A stretch of 64,000 nucleotides of DNA from Chromera velia (lineage: Eukaryota; Sar; Chromeraceae). This document shows positions 35,038 through 46,300 of the stretch, one piece after another; position 1 is the first letter of the stretch, and each line of letters opens with the position of its first letter. The stretch spans positions 50,048 to 114,047 of the forward strand of contig JAHBMJ010001306.1 of the NCBI GenBank assembly GCA_018398765.1, in the 5' to 3' direction. The notes below the pieces were generated by a model, which did no database searches, was not told where the DNA came from, and saw nothing but the letters and a program-made list of their open reading frames with translations. Both the position numbers and the translations under genes were made by a program.

Positions 35038-38000
35038 ATGGAGGAGTACTTTCCTGACGTCGTTGCGATTCTCGAGAAGCGCAAGAAGGAGAGGGCTCCG
35101 CTGCGGGGGGCTGGAGTTCTGTTTCGCAACACCAGACCGCCGCAGACAGGTCAGACACCTGCAATTTGCTCTTGTCAGATAACCTTCCTGGACGCATGAC
35201 TCCGTTTTGTGGTGTACGTGTGGACCGCTCGATCTGACCCACGCTGCCAGCAATGCCGCATGGCAGTCTGACACGACTTGCCACGCTCAGTCAATTCAAG
35301 ACTGCGGGTGCCTTCTAAAGGTGTCACGCCGAAAATTCCGAACGAATGAATGCATTGCTGTCGTGGGCGGTCGTGGGGTTGTGTATTGATGTGCGTATCC
35401 CTTCACGCGTGTACAGTTTTTTCTGTCTCTATTTATGCACCTGAACTGACTTTGCATAGAGAGCTTGTAGCCGCTCATTGCCGTGCCCTGCCTGTTTTCC
35501 TGCATCTCTGCAGAATTGTCGAAAATGCGCGAAGGGGGAGGGGATGGGGAGGGGGGATGTTATGAACGGGAACCGGGACCGGGAGGAAGTCGGCAGAGAG
35601 TTGGAGGGGGAAATGGAGGGGGAGGGGAAGGGAGAACGTCAAGTTCACACACGACACAAGCTGACTCGAATCAGCGGTCAGTGATCCTGCAGTTCCCCCC
35701 TCTCATGCAATTCAGTCAATCTACCTACCTACCTACCTACCAAGCTTGTCGATCGACCGTCCCATGCAACGTCCATGCCGAGTTGCATCGTCCGAAGGGT
35801 GTTATCATTGAAACTTCTTCAGTGCAATCTTGAAGGTTCCGTGTCAGGCCATGTCTCTTCTGTGTCATTTTTTTGGCTTCAAGGTAATAATAGTCTTCAT
35901 GATAACGGGTGTCGCTAAACCTACTCGAAACATCTTCCTGCCTCCATGCGGTTTTGCATGACTGCTGCAGCGTGAAGGGTTCCCCTCCAGCACCCTTCCC
36001 TCCAGAACAAAAAGGAGAGGAGACAGAGGAGACGGACCCACAAGCCCTCACCGATGCCTCAAGAAAGGGGGATCTCCTGAAGGTGAAGCACATCATCGAG
36101 GGTGGAAAGGCCAAGCTGACTTGGACTGGCAGGACAAGAACGGAAAGACAGCCCTGATTTTAGCCTCTGAAAATGGCCACACGGACATTGGGCGGCTGCT
36201 GGTCGTTGCAAAGGCCAACGTGGACATGCAGGACAAGAACGGAAAGACAGCCCTGATTTTAGCCTCTAAAAACGGCCACACGGACATTGTGCGGCTGCTG
36301 GTCGATGCAAAGGCCAACGTGGACATGCAGGACGAATATGGAACCACAGCCCTGATTTTAGCCTCTGAAAACGGCCACACGGACATTGTGCGGCTGCTGG
36401 TCAATGCAAAGGCCAACGTGGACATGCAGGACAAGAACGGAAAAACAGCCCTTATTTGGGCCTCTGATTTCGGGCGCACGGACATTGTGCGGCTGCTGGT
36501 CGATGCGAAGGCCAACGTGGACGTGCAGGACAGTTGCGGAAGCACAGCCCTGATTTTAGCCTCTAAAAACGGCCACATGGACATTGTGCGGCTGCTGGTC
36601 GTTGCAAAGGCCAACGTGGACATGCAGCACAAAGGAGAGACAGCCCTGATTTTAGCCTCTTTCAAAGGCCACACGGACATTGTGCGGCTGCTGGTCGATG
36701 CAAAGGCCAACGTGGACATGCAGGACAAGAACGGAAAGACAGCCCTGATTTGGGCCTCTTTCTACGGCCACATGGACAGTGTGCGGCTGCTGGTCGATGC
36801 AAAGGCCAGCGTGGACATGCAGGACAAAGAAAGAAATTCCGTCTTGATGCTTGCAATACAGAAGGAAAATGTCGAGATGGTGGAGTATCTCCTTGCACGG
36901 CCGGGCAGTGCAACTCAAACTGTCGTGAATATTTCTGACTCACAGGGCCGGACCCCCCTCTTTCGTGCTGCGGCAGGAGGGCACATTCTTCTCGTAGAGC
37001 TCCTGCTCAGACGGGGAGCAGACCCCTCTTTGGAGGACGCTAGCGGAAACACAGCACTTACAGTTGCCGAAGAGGCGGGAAAGATGCAGGTGGTAGAGAG
37101 ACTGAAGAGTGGAGAACGAATGGTCGATCCTTGGTCGACAGAAATGGTGTCGGAGTGGAATGATTTGAGGTCCCTCATTGACAGCGAAGCGATCGCGTTC
37201 TGGCCTTTGCACTTCCTCAGGTCCCTACTGGAGAAAGGTGGGAAGTTGCCTTACCGTCAAAAGGTAGCAGAAGCAGCGAAAGATCTTGGGGTAGTTTGTC
37301 AGCCCTTTTCCGCTCGCACACTTGCAGCCGACCTCCGACACTCTGTTGGAGCGCCTTTCAAGCTTGTGGCTGTCAGTTATCCGTGGCTGTCGCAAGAGCA
37401 CCCCGACCCAGAGGGCTTCCGTCTCCGAAGTGTCCTCAAGGAACTAGAGAAGCACTGGTGGGCCCAGGAAGGCTCTCCTGTGACTGTCTTTGTATTTTGG
37501 GACTACCTGTCCCTCTTCCAACATCCTCCAGGTGGAAGACGCACAGATGCTCAAGACGCGCTATTCAAAGAAGGTCTGCGCAAAATGGACCTCATCTACA
37601 GCAGCCCGCACACACACGTCATCCGCTCTACCGCAGTACCTGAAAGCGCTGCAAACCCCACAAAGTACATCGAGAGGGGGTGGTGCTGGTTCGAGTCTGC
37701 AGTCACAGCCTTCAAGCCCCCCGCTCAGGTTCTGAGTGACGACAGCGATCAGGAAAGACCTTCCCTCCGTATCCCCGCAACTCCGCTGAGATTCGGTGAG
37801 ACTCTTGACACGAAAAAGTTCACAAACGGAAAAGCCGATGCGGAAGGTGTGAAGGCGCTGTACAAAAACTTTCTCCACCGATCCATACACAAACTGCGGG
37901 TGTTTGCAGACGGCTCCTGGGCTTCCTCCCGAGAAGCTCGAAAGCAACTGGACCCCCAAGCAGCTCTCCAATTGGCTGCCCTTGTCGAGTATGTTGTTGC

Positions 38001-38352
38001 TGACCCGTCGTTAGCAGCCAGACTGCAACCTCAAGTGCTCGACCTGAGGGGGTCGCCGTTCGACGATGCAGCACTTGGAGGGCGTTCAGTATTTTTTCCC
38101 TCTCTAGAAGAGTCTTCAGAACTGACACTCAGTCTTGAGCGTTTGCTTTGTGCTTTCGGCAAACTGGGAAGCATCACTGCTGTCAGCTTCGAAGCTCTAG
38201 GCGTCTCTCGTAGAGGCAATGACGATTCGAAAAAGATCTACATGGAGGGGCTGCAAAGAGGGCTGGCCGGTCTCTTTCCGGCAGAGGGACCCTGTCCTCT
38301 TGATGCCAACCTGCGCCTTCTGGCTTCGGCTGGAATGACAGAGGTCAGCTGA
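35038..38352 (+). CDS. Ankyrin-repeat protein with C-terminal HET/TIR-like domain; frameshift in the first repeats
   Basis: Exons: 35038-35149, 35514-35676 and 35971-38352; phases join. Exons 1-2 give a charged, Gly-rich N-terminus. Exon 3 opens with an acidic linker and a first ankyrin helix pair, then changes frame near 36112-36122; the remainder (36121-38352) is open. About ten 33-residue ankyrin repeats follow, seven nearly identical in DNA (core KTALILASENGHTDIVRLLV). Beyond 37110 lies a domain of about 400 residues with VAVSYPWLS (37366-37392), VFWDYLSLFQHP (about 37492-37530), a helix with DLIYSS, and YIERGWCWFE (37669-37698). The first three resemble, in order, fungal HET domain motifs (ALSYvWG; lWiDaLCInQ; M..IY). 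Ankyrin repeats bind proteins; a signalling role is inferred. The frameshift may be a sequencing error or a real lesion. Confidence 0.7.
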
Positions 38353-38589
38353 ATTGACGTGTGCTTACAGCGATCTGATTCTTTTCTTTTGTCTGAGGAA
38401 CGACCTTCGTCCTCACGGACAGGGCTGGACTGAGAGCCTTCAGGAGAAATCATTGAGTGCCGTTTCTTTCTCTTTCCTCTCTTTCCTCTGTCTCCTCTCT
38501 CAGTCCCCCCGTTTGCCTGATTGATCAGTCATCTTTGACAAGGAATCGACTACACGCAACGTCATGGATCCTGAATACTGCTGTACTGC

Positions 38590-39045
38590 ATGGGCGCGCA
38601 GGTGATTGGCCGGTTGATTCGCGAAAGCAAGACTGTGAATATCGATGTTAGGGATGAGGAAAGGGGAGAAACAGCCTTGATGTTGGCCTCTTGCAAAGGC
38701 CACACGGACATTGTGCGGCTGCTGGTCGTTGCAAAGGCCAACGTGGACATGCAGGACAAGAACGGAAAGACAGCCCTGATTTTAGCCTCTAAAAACGGCC
38801 ACACGGACATTGTCCGGTTGCTGGTCGATGCAAAGGCCAACGTGGACATGCAGGACGAATATGGAACCACAGCCCTGATTTTAGCCTCTGAAAATGGCCA
38901 CACGGACATTGGGCGGCTGCTGGTCGATGCAAAGGCCAACGTGGACATGCAGGACAAGAACGGAAAGACAGCCCTTATTTGGGCCTCTGATTTCGGGCGC
39001 ACGGATATTGTGCGGCTGCTAAGCGTTGTTCCAGCCTTCTGCTAA
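38590..39045 (+). CDS. Partial duplicate of the ankyrin block (151 aa)
   Basis: A short frame starts at ATG 38590 with a unique N-terminus, then four ankyrin repeats and a stop at TAA 39043. From about 38705 to 39020 the DNA is nearly identical to 36188-36500, with repeats of the upstream gene in the same order (KNG, EYG, DFG variants). The HET/TIR-like domain is absent. TAACTCCAGGTGAGCC at the end includes a possible donor after the stop, so splicing could change the terminus. It may be a truncated gene, an exon of a larger one, or a pseudogene. Confidence 0.5.
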   Translation: MGAQVIGRLIRESKTVNIDVRDEERGETALMLASCKGHTDIVRLLVVAKANVDMQDKNGKTALILASKNGHTDIVRLLVDAKANVDMQDEYGTTALILASENGHTDIGRLLVDAKANVDMQDKNGKTALIWASDFGRTDIVRLLSVVPAFC

Positions 39046-41691
39046 CTCCAGGTGAGCCGGCCTCAGAGACGCACTATTGGATCGAGGCAGAACTTGAAAG
39101 CTATATACAGCCAGCAAAGGGGCGGAAGCTGAAGTCTCAGACAGGAGGTGTTCGTGTGCAAATCAATCAAACTCCTTTTCTAATTGAATGAATGCAACTT
39201 GGCACCGACTCTCAGGTTCGTCTATGAATGCGTGGTTTGCAGACCGACTGCCAGTGGATGTGGGATAAAGGATGAGATCAATGCAGATGAAATGCTGATA
39301 CAGATTGAAGCTGCGTGAATGCTCTCAGTGCATGCTCTTGCATCTCTTGACTGTTCGACGGATTTAAAGGTCTTGAATTTAAGTTGTAGTCTGCCAACGG
39401 GCCGCACCATTTGAAGAGTATTTGTCTCTCTCCCACTGAAAGGACACGGCTGCATACATGTGTTTTTGCCGGAGGACACAAATGAGCACCTCCCGGTCTA
39501 CTCATACTTCCATTCTTTTACGTGTACACTTTTAAATTCGGGAACCGTCCATACACGGGCTTTCAATGATCGCTTACTTGCAGGCTCTTTTGGAGGGCCT
39601 CATGCAGTCATTCTTCTCTGTCAGATGGGAAAACTACTGGGGTCATGCCGACCCGCAGAGGATGAGACTGTCTTTGTGAGTTGATCTCGGAAGCATCATG
39701 ATGTATCAAAAGGTCTTAGCATCGTTCAAACGATCGCTTTTCCTGACTGTGATTTGAAATCCGAGAAGGAGGGAGGACGGCCTCAGGAGGCCTAACAGGA
39801 GGCGGGTCCGATGAGGGTATTCCACTGGCAATTTTATATACGCAAGTCACGCAACACTCGGAAACGTAAATGTATACTCTTTTCATCTGCATGTTTTCAT
39901 GTTAGTGATAGAAATGATAGAATGTATCCTATCCTATCCTATCTTCCTGAGATTAATCCTATATATAGGAGACCAATCTTCCGGACATAGTTTTATCCTA
40001 TCCCATGTAAGAACTTTCCGGCCTATCTTTATAATCAAATGTTTAGTCATTTACTAGCCGCTGAGAGATGTGAATCTCTATCAGCTGTAGACTACCTGAA
40101 GATCTAATTAACTTGAAACATAACTACAAACTTGGACATTCAAACAAAACTTGGATCAAATTGATATTCCAAGTTTGACTCTTGGAAATTGCAGCTAAAA
40201 GCTTTAACCGCTAGTTTAACCGTAACTATAAAGTAATGTACAGAGATTATTATGCTGCTTGAATCAAACTACTGTCATATATAGTAGTAACTTATAATGC
40301 TTATTAGTCTAACACAACACTTCCAACAATAATCTTCTACCACTACTTAATTTTAGTATTTATCTGTTTTAGTTCATGAGTCTTTATAATTGTATATAAT
40401 TTCATAAATTTTATTATATAATTAAATTATTCATTAGTTTGAAACTAATTAATTGATATTCCGAGTTAGTCACTGGCACTGTTAGACTCAGGCTCTCAGC
40501 TTAAAAAAGTCCCTGTCAAAGAAAAGACCTTTTAATTGCTAAGGCATATTACAGAGAAAAAAAAATATCTGAAAAATTGAGATATATACTTTTCTTTTAC
40601 CATGGCCTGCAACACTTGTGCAACGGCTAAACAACAGTTATTTCTAGAGTTGTTTTAGACAACAAAGAAAAAAGAAAAAAAAAATCTCTGACAAACTGAG
40701 ATATTTATATTTACTTTTTTTTTGTGATAGCCCTAGTTAATTGCGCCCCTCAGCCTTACAACAATAGTTTTTTTCCTTCTGACCCTTTTTCCCCACTCAT
40801 TTTTAAATTGTCACACATTGTCACACATGTAATTCAAGTTAATTGTGCAAAATTAAACATAAAAATACAGTATCTTAAGTTGGAACTTCTCCAGCTTTAC
40901 ATAATATTACATGGCGCTTTAGCTATCACGAAGCCACTAGATGGTACATCTTTGGGGTCATCCTCGGTGTTTCGACAAAGTCGCGGGTTTGAGTCCCCCA
41001 GCCCTTCCCGGAGAGATGCCGCCGTCTCTGCCCCCTCCTGGGGGACTTCCTGGGTGGTGCGCTCTCTCAGGTAGGCGGAAGAGGGACTGAAACTCGTCAA
41101 ATGACCCCCTTCCCCCGTGAGCGCCGTCTCCCCTTCTATCTTCTGCAAACGGCTGGTTCCCTGAGTGGAGTGACAGAGGGTTATCCTTTCTGTTGTCTCT
41201 GGCGCTTGGAGGTAGGCTCCAAGGGTTATCGCTCTGTTCATCGACAACGAAGGCCTCACCTCCCATCAAGAGGGGGTCTCGGGGATCTGCAAAACCTCCC
41301 GCCTCCTTTGACAGCAAACCATCCGCACCGGAAGGAAACTTGCCCGACCTGTCACCCCGTCGTCGTGAGCTCTGAGGGTCCCCTCGTTTTCTTCGTTCTC
41401 CCCTGCGCGTAGAATAGAGGTGCGTCAGCCGTTGGTTCAAAAATACACACGGGACAGAACACAAGACAAGAACCCTCCTCAAAAAAAGCAGATCCAAGAG
41501 AGAAGTGCGTCGCGTATAGAAACAACGTCACCAAAAAAGCGACACAAAAGAAGTTGCAAGCACATGAAAGAAGACTGTTAGCCCGCAATACAGAGAAACA
41601 GTGTCACAAAAGCGAGTAAAGCAAGGCAAATTCAAATACCTGACAGCTTCCCAATTCTGGCACACCCTCCTGCACAAACGCACACCCCCAC
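39046..41691. other. AT-rich intergenic region with a partial R1 repeat and a tRNA-like fragment
   Basis: An R1-like fragment at about 39915-39995 keeps ACCAATCTTCCGGACAT and (ATCCT)n-type tandems. Sequence from 40020 to 40900 is very AT-rich. At about 40920-41010 the plus strand shows GTCGCGGGTTTGAGTCCCCC, resembling a tRNA T-arm (B box), but no complete cloverleaf could be drawn. A 179-residue minus frame (40958-41497) lies in a locally GC-rich block with no motif and is not accepted as a gene. Confidence 0.45.
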
Positions 41692-42135
41692 CTACCCTCT
41701 CAGCCCCTCACGAAGATACCGCTCGTTGATCTTCAGAGTCCTGAAGAGAGGCCAGAAACCCATCAGGAACCCCACAAGAACGCCAACCACAATACCTAAG
41801 CAGATAGGACCACTCCCCCGCTCGAACACCAGACCCCCCAACCCTCCAATCACCCCACCAGAGACCACTCCAAGCAACCCCCCCCTCCGTCCCACGAGAA
41901 CCACCGAGGCGAAAAACACCATTCCCGCGCCTGCACCCAGAAGTGCAGCAGCAAAACACCGAAGCAGCGCCCCACCCAGCAACGCCCCCACGATGGCCCC
42001 CATGCCGATGGACACCAGGAGCACGACCCCTCCCCCCACGTAAAAGTTCCGAGAGAGGAGGCCTTGGAGGAAAAGGTCCGCAGTCACAAGCACGGCCCAG
42101 AACACCAGAGCGCACAGAGAGAAGAAACCAGCCAT
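41692..42135 (-). CDS. Small Gly-rich multi-pass membrane protein, family unknown
   Basis: Read on the minus strand from ATG 42135 to TAG 41692, it encodes 147 residues. It begins MAGFFSLCALVFWAVLV, a signal peptide or first membrane span. At least three further hydrophobic spans follow, rich in Gly and Ala (GMGAIVGALLGGALL; LLGAGAGMVFFASVVLV; GIVVGVLVGFLMGFWPLF). The C-terminus is charged (KINERYLREGLRG). Gly/Ala packing of this kind occurs in many small channel-like or vesicle proteins, but I recognise no family. The frame is open upstream to a Met at 42225, so a longer N-terminus is possible. Confidence 0.55.
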   Translation of the reverse strand: MAGFFSLCALVFWAVLVTADLFLQGLLSRNFYVGGGVVLLVSIGMGAIVGALLGGALLRCFAAALLGAGAGMVFFASVVLVGRRGGLLGVVSGGVIGGLGGLVFERGSGPICLGIVVGVLVGFLMGFWPLFRTLKINERYLREGLRG

Positions 42136-43350
42136 GGAGGCAGCCCACACAGGCCAACAACAGCAGTGGTCGAAACAGACTCCGCACTTCTGCAAACGTC
42201 CACACACACACGCGTAGAAACACACACATACACAAAAACGTACGCATACACCTATACATACATATACTCCTAGAAGAGAAAAACAGATGGGTGTATATCA
42301 AGTGGCGTGATTTGCAAAAAGACCCTTGAAGACGCCTCAGTGCAGCACAGCGTCCGACCAAGCTGACCAACCGTTGTCTCGTCTGGCCAATCTCCGGGCG
42401 GCACAGCTGTGCTTGAGGATGACGACACTGCATGCAGAGCACAGCAGTCATCCCATCCATCCATCAGAGAGGTCAGTGGAGAGATCAGAAAGAATGAAGC
42501 GGGGATGGGGAGAATTTTTGTGCAGGACACTATTCATATCAGAGAAGGGGGGCCAGGAGAGTCAAAATGGGATGCTGAAGTCCGACTTTAAGAGTTGAGA
42601 AAAAGGGAACGTTAGGAAAGTCCAAGGAGGTCCCCTTTGGGTTTCTTTTGACTGCAATTCGATCTTGTTTTCCTGCTGCACTTACTTCACTTTGGCTGCT
42701 GGGACATTTCTGTGCATGAGCGAGTGTTGCGCAGCGGCCGGAAATTTGGAGCCATGCAGACCGCCTTTTATCTATGTGTACGTTTTTTTTTCCTTTCTGC
42801 ATCATCTTTCTTTCCTCTGGGGGCTCGGGAAAGTCCGAGTTGTCGTCTGTGTTGCAAACTCCCTGGACAGGTTCCTTCCAACAGAACCTACTTGAGTTCG
42901 TCTGTGCGGTGGGAGAAGAAGAAGAAGAGAGCACGACCGTCTCGACGTGGGGCTGGGGGACTCCCTGGCTGATTAGCTGAACGAATTGAGTAAGCAGGAG
43001 GGGGGACGCAGACAATGCTCTCTCTCGTGGCTGCTCAGATGAAAGAGAAAGAAGTCGACGGACCCCATGCAGGCAGGCGGTCAAGGAGGGAGAAAGATCG
43101 ACAGACCTAAACTTAGCCCAAGAATCTTGTCCGTGACCAAACATGCAAATAAAAATATCCTCGCTTCTGCTTCGAGACCGACGTTGCCTTCTTATCTTTC
43201 TCAACGAAAAGCGAGAGGACGAGTAGCGGCGAAGTTGAGGAATCAGTCAGCGAGCTGCGCCAGTTTTTGTGGAAGGCTCCCCTCAGACATCCTCTGTTAG
43301 TGAAGTCTCGGACTCCCCACAAGACTGTAGAAATGAATGCAATGGAAACT
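42136..43350. other. Between two minus-strand genes, no gene supported
   Basis: This includes the probable promoter of the small membrane protein and the 3' flank of the 20-exon gene. A 221-residue minus frame (42539-43204) is open but mostly polar, with no splice or domain support. Confidence 0.4.
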
Positions 43351-46300
43351 TCAGGACAGGCGTATGGATGCATTTGCATTCAATGCCCCGACCTTGGCTT
43401 CGAGTTCCTTTCTCTTTCTCTCCAGTTTGTTCTCCTCCTTTCGGGCGGCCTCCAGTCTCTTCTCTGCCTCTACTGCCCCCATCACCTCTTGTGCGAGTGA
43501 GACTTCAAGCGAGAGCTGCAGGCGGAGAGCGGTGAATGGAAAACGAGTGAGACAAGTCAAGAAGCCAGGCAGACAACACAAGAAAGAGAAGGGCCCACGA
43601 CACGCAGATTGAAGCCCCCAAATTTCGACCAGAGGGGATGCACGAAATGAAGGGAAGAAGGAGCGGGAGCAACAGCAGCAGCAGCAGCAGCAGCAGGGGG
43701 AGAAAAAGGACCGGACAAAAAAAAAAAAACAGCTTTTGTGCCTCTCTTCATTCTGAAGGACAAGGAGAAAAATCGAAATACACTTCTGCAGCATGTTTCT
43801 TTTCTTCCTCTCTTGCGCCCCTTGCAACGCAGTAGTCTCTTTCTTTCTCTTTTCTCTCCTCACCCTCACCTGGGAGGTTTTGGTTTCACCATTCCCACTG
43901 TCGCTGCCCTCCATCCCAGACTGCATCTGCAGGATGAGCACGTCCACAGGAGCACATCTTATACATTCTCTGTATGTGCCGGAATGCAGCGGAAGAAAAA
44001 GACCCATATGCATTCTCTGTATGTGCCAAAATGCAGCGGAGGAAAAAGACCCATATACATTCTCTGTATGTGCCAGAATGCAGCGGACGAAGCAGACCCC
44101 CTAGTGCATATTTCGAGGCTGTCTGATCGACGATGAGTCATGCACGCACGGACAAAAAGGGCCGACAAACGACGACACGCGCTTTCTCACAATGAAAGTC
44201 TCACAGAATAAGGCGGACGTTTCTTCTTGCTGTTCTTGGGAAAGAGGAAAAAAGGCGACAGGTGCAGAGCAAGCCAACTCACCGCCTCAAGCACCTCTTG
44301 AACCTTTTGGAGGTCCTGCAACGGGACAAATAGAGGGACAAAGACAAAAAGATGAACGAAGTGGACATACTTTATTTACAGACACAAGACACGTAAGTGC
44401 AGGACCTTGTGCCACTATGCTCCATGCGATTCCTCTGCGCGTTTCCACCCAGATATGTAAAGACATGAACGAAAAAAAGACTCTCACACTCACACACTCA
44501 CACACACGCACACACACACAGGGGGGACATAGAGAGAGAGAGAGAGGAAGAAACTGAGGATCATAAGCACTATTCCTGAACCGACACGACACAAAAAAAA
44601 CGATGTCTGGACAAAAACGATGTCCCGACCTGCATCTCGCTTGAGCTTTCCTCGGACTCTGCACTGGATCCTGAGGATGTCGAAGAAGATGAGGAAGAAG
44701 CAGTGGAGAACGCAGAGAGAAAGTCCGCAGATCCTCCTCGTTCCCTTTCCCTCCCCCTGCCTTCCTTCTCTCGTCGTTTCGAGGAGGATCCCTTTTGCTG
44801 TTGGCGCCGCCGCGAGCGTCCCCTTCCAGTCCTTCCACCAGTAGTGGTGTGCTTGTTTGCGTTTCCTTTTCTTTCCTGGGAATAGAAGAACAAAACGCAC
44901 AGGGAACCACAAGACGATACGATTGCAAAAGACAAAGGTCCACCCATCAAACACGAGATCACCACCTCAATGACAGAGACAAGACACTACTTATCTACGA
45001 AACGGAAATCTAATTTGCAAGGCCCGGAAATGATTCGGCAGAGAGAGAATGAATTTATGGACTGGACCTATGGTCCATCTACGCAGCCAACAGCAAGCTT
45101 ACCCCTATGTCAGACCGACCGACCTGTCTTTTCCTTGAACCTCCTCTGCTCTCGCCTTCCTGTTCGCCCTCCTCGAGGACAGACAAAGCGGCGGAGCCCT
45201 GCTGATCCGGTTCGGTCCCTTCCCCCTCCCCCCCCGTGGTCTCCCCCTCTTCATCCTCTCCAAAGGGAAGGCTGTTTGAAGAATCACTCCCCCCTAGTCC
45301 TTCTGCCTCCTCCTCGAGCTGGGAAAATCTCAAGTCGAAGGTCTCGAAGAACTGAACGAGAGAGAGAGAACATCATACCCACAGACGAACACATAAATCC
45401 CACAAGTGTTAATCAAATTCACACAAAGCATGCAAGAGTAAGGTACACGACATAAGTCCAACAAGCAAGCCAAATGTGTCACTTGAATGCTAGGAGGAGA
45501 CGTGAACTGAAAAAGGAGAAAAACAAAGAAAGACATTCCATGAAGAAGATGCACGATCGATCGGGAAAAAAACAATCATCGTCTGTTCTCAATGAACTCA
45601 CACCTGCTTGAAGAAACTCTGAAGACTGGCACTTCAGGAACAAAGGTAGATAGACAGAGCTTCACTGACTGACTGACCATGGAAGAGTTGCTCCTTGCCT
45701 CCATTTTGCCGAGTCTCGTTGCAGCTGCACGTTCCTGCATAATCGTATCAAAAGGCGCGTACTATCTCACAATGAAGGACATCAAAGCATTTTTTTGGTC
45801 GAAATTTCTCCAGACCTCAGTTTCAGAACCCCCCGCATGCCCATTTCACTAAAGGACCCATACCCATTTTGCTCATCCTGACTTTGAGATCATCTCACAA
45901 ACTCACGTACGTACCTTTTTCTCGATATGGGCCTCCTGAAGAGAGATGAGATGCAGCGGCACACAAAGATACGCATTTCCAATAGATACAACACGTTTTG
46001 CATGCAATCACAGAAGGGAGGAGAGATGTTGCTTCGAGGATCATTGCAGATAACGGAGACAGAGGACGCATAATCGAAGGAAAAGGAAGGCAGGTGAAAA
46101 GAAACAAGACAGAAAAGGCTCAGGTGAGGCGGACATCGAGAAGCAGCTAAGTGAGCAACCAAAGAGACAGGTAGCCGCCAACAGCGTGACTCATTTCTCA
46201 AGCCAATCACCCTTCCTGTAGAGAGCCTCGACATATCTCTGCAGAGACGGTTCCTCTCCTTTTTACACGCTACCCATTCCCCCCCTTCTGACCACCCACC

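Noticed and set aside
40958-41497. 179-residue minus-strand ORF
   Set aside because: Polar, Arg/Gly/Ser-rich, no motif, no splice context, and it overlaps the tRNA-like fragment.
42539-43204. 221-residue minus-strand ORF
   Set aside because: No domain and no consistent splice links to either neighbouring minus-strand gene.
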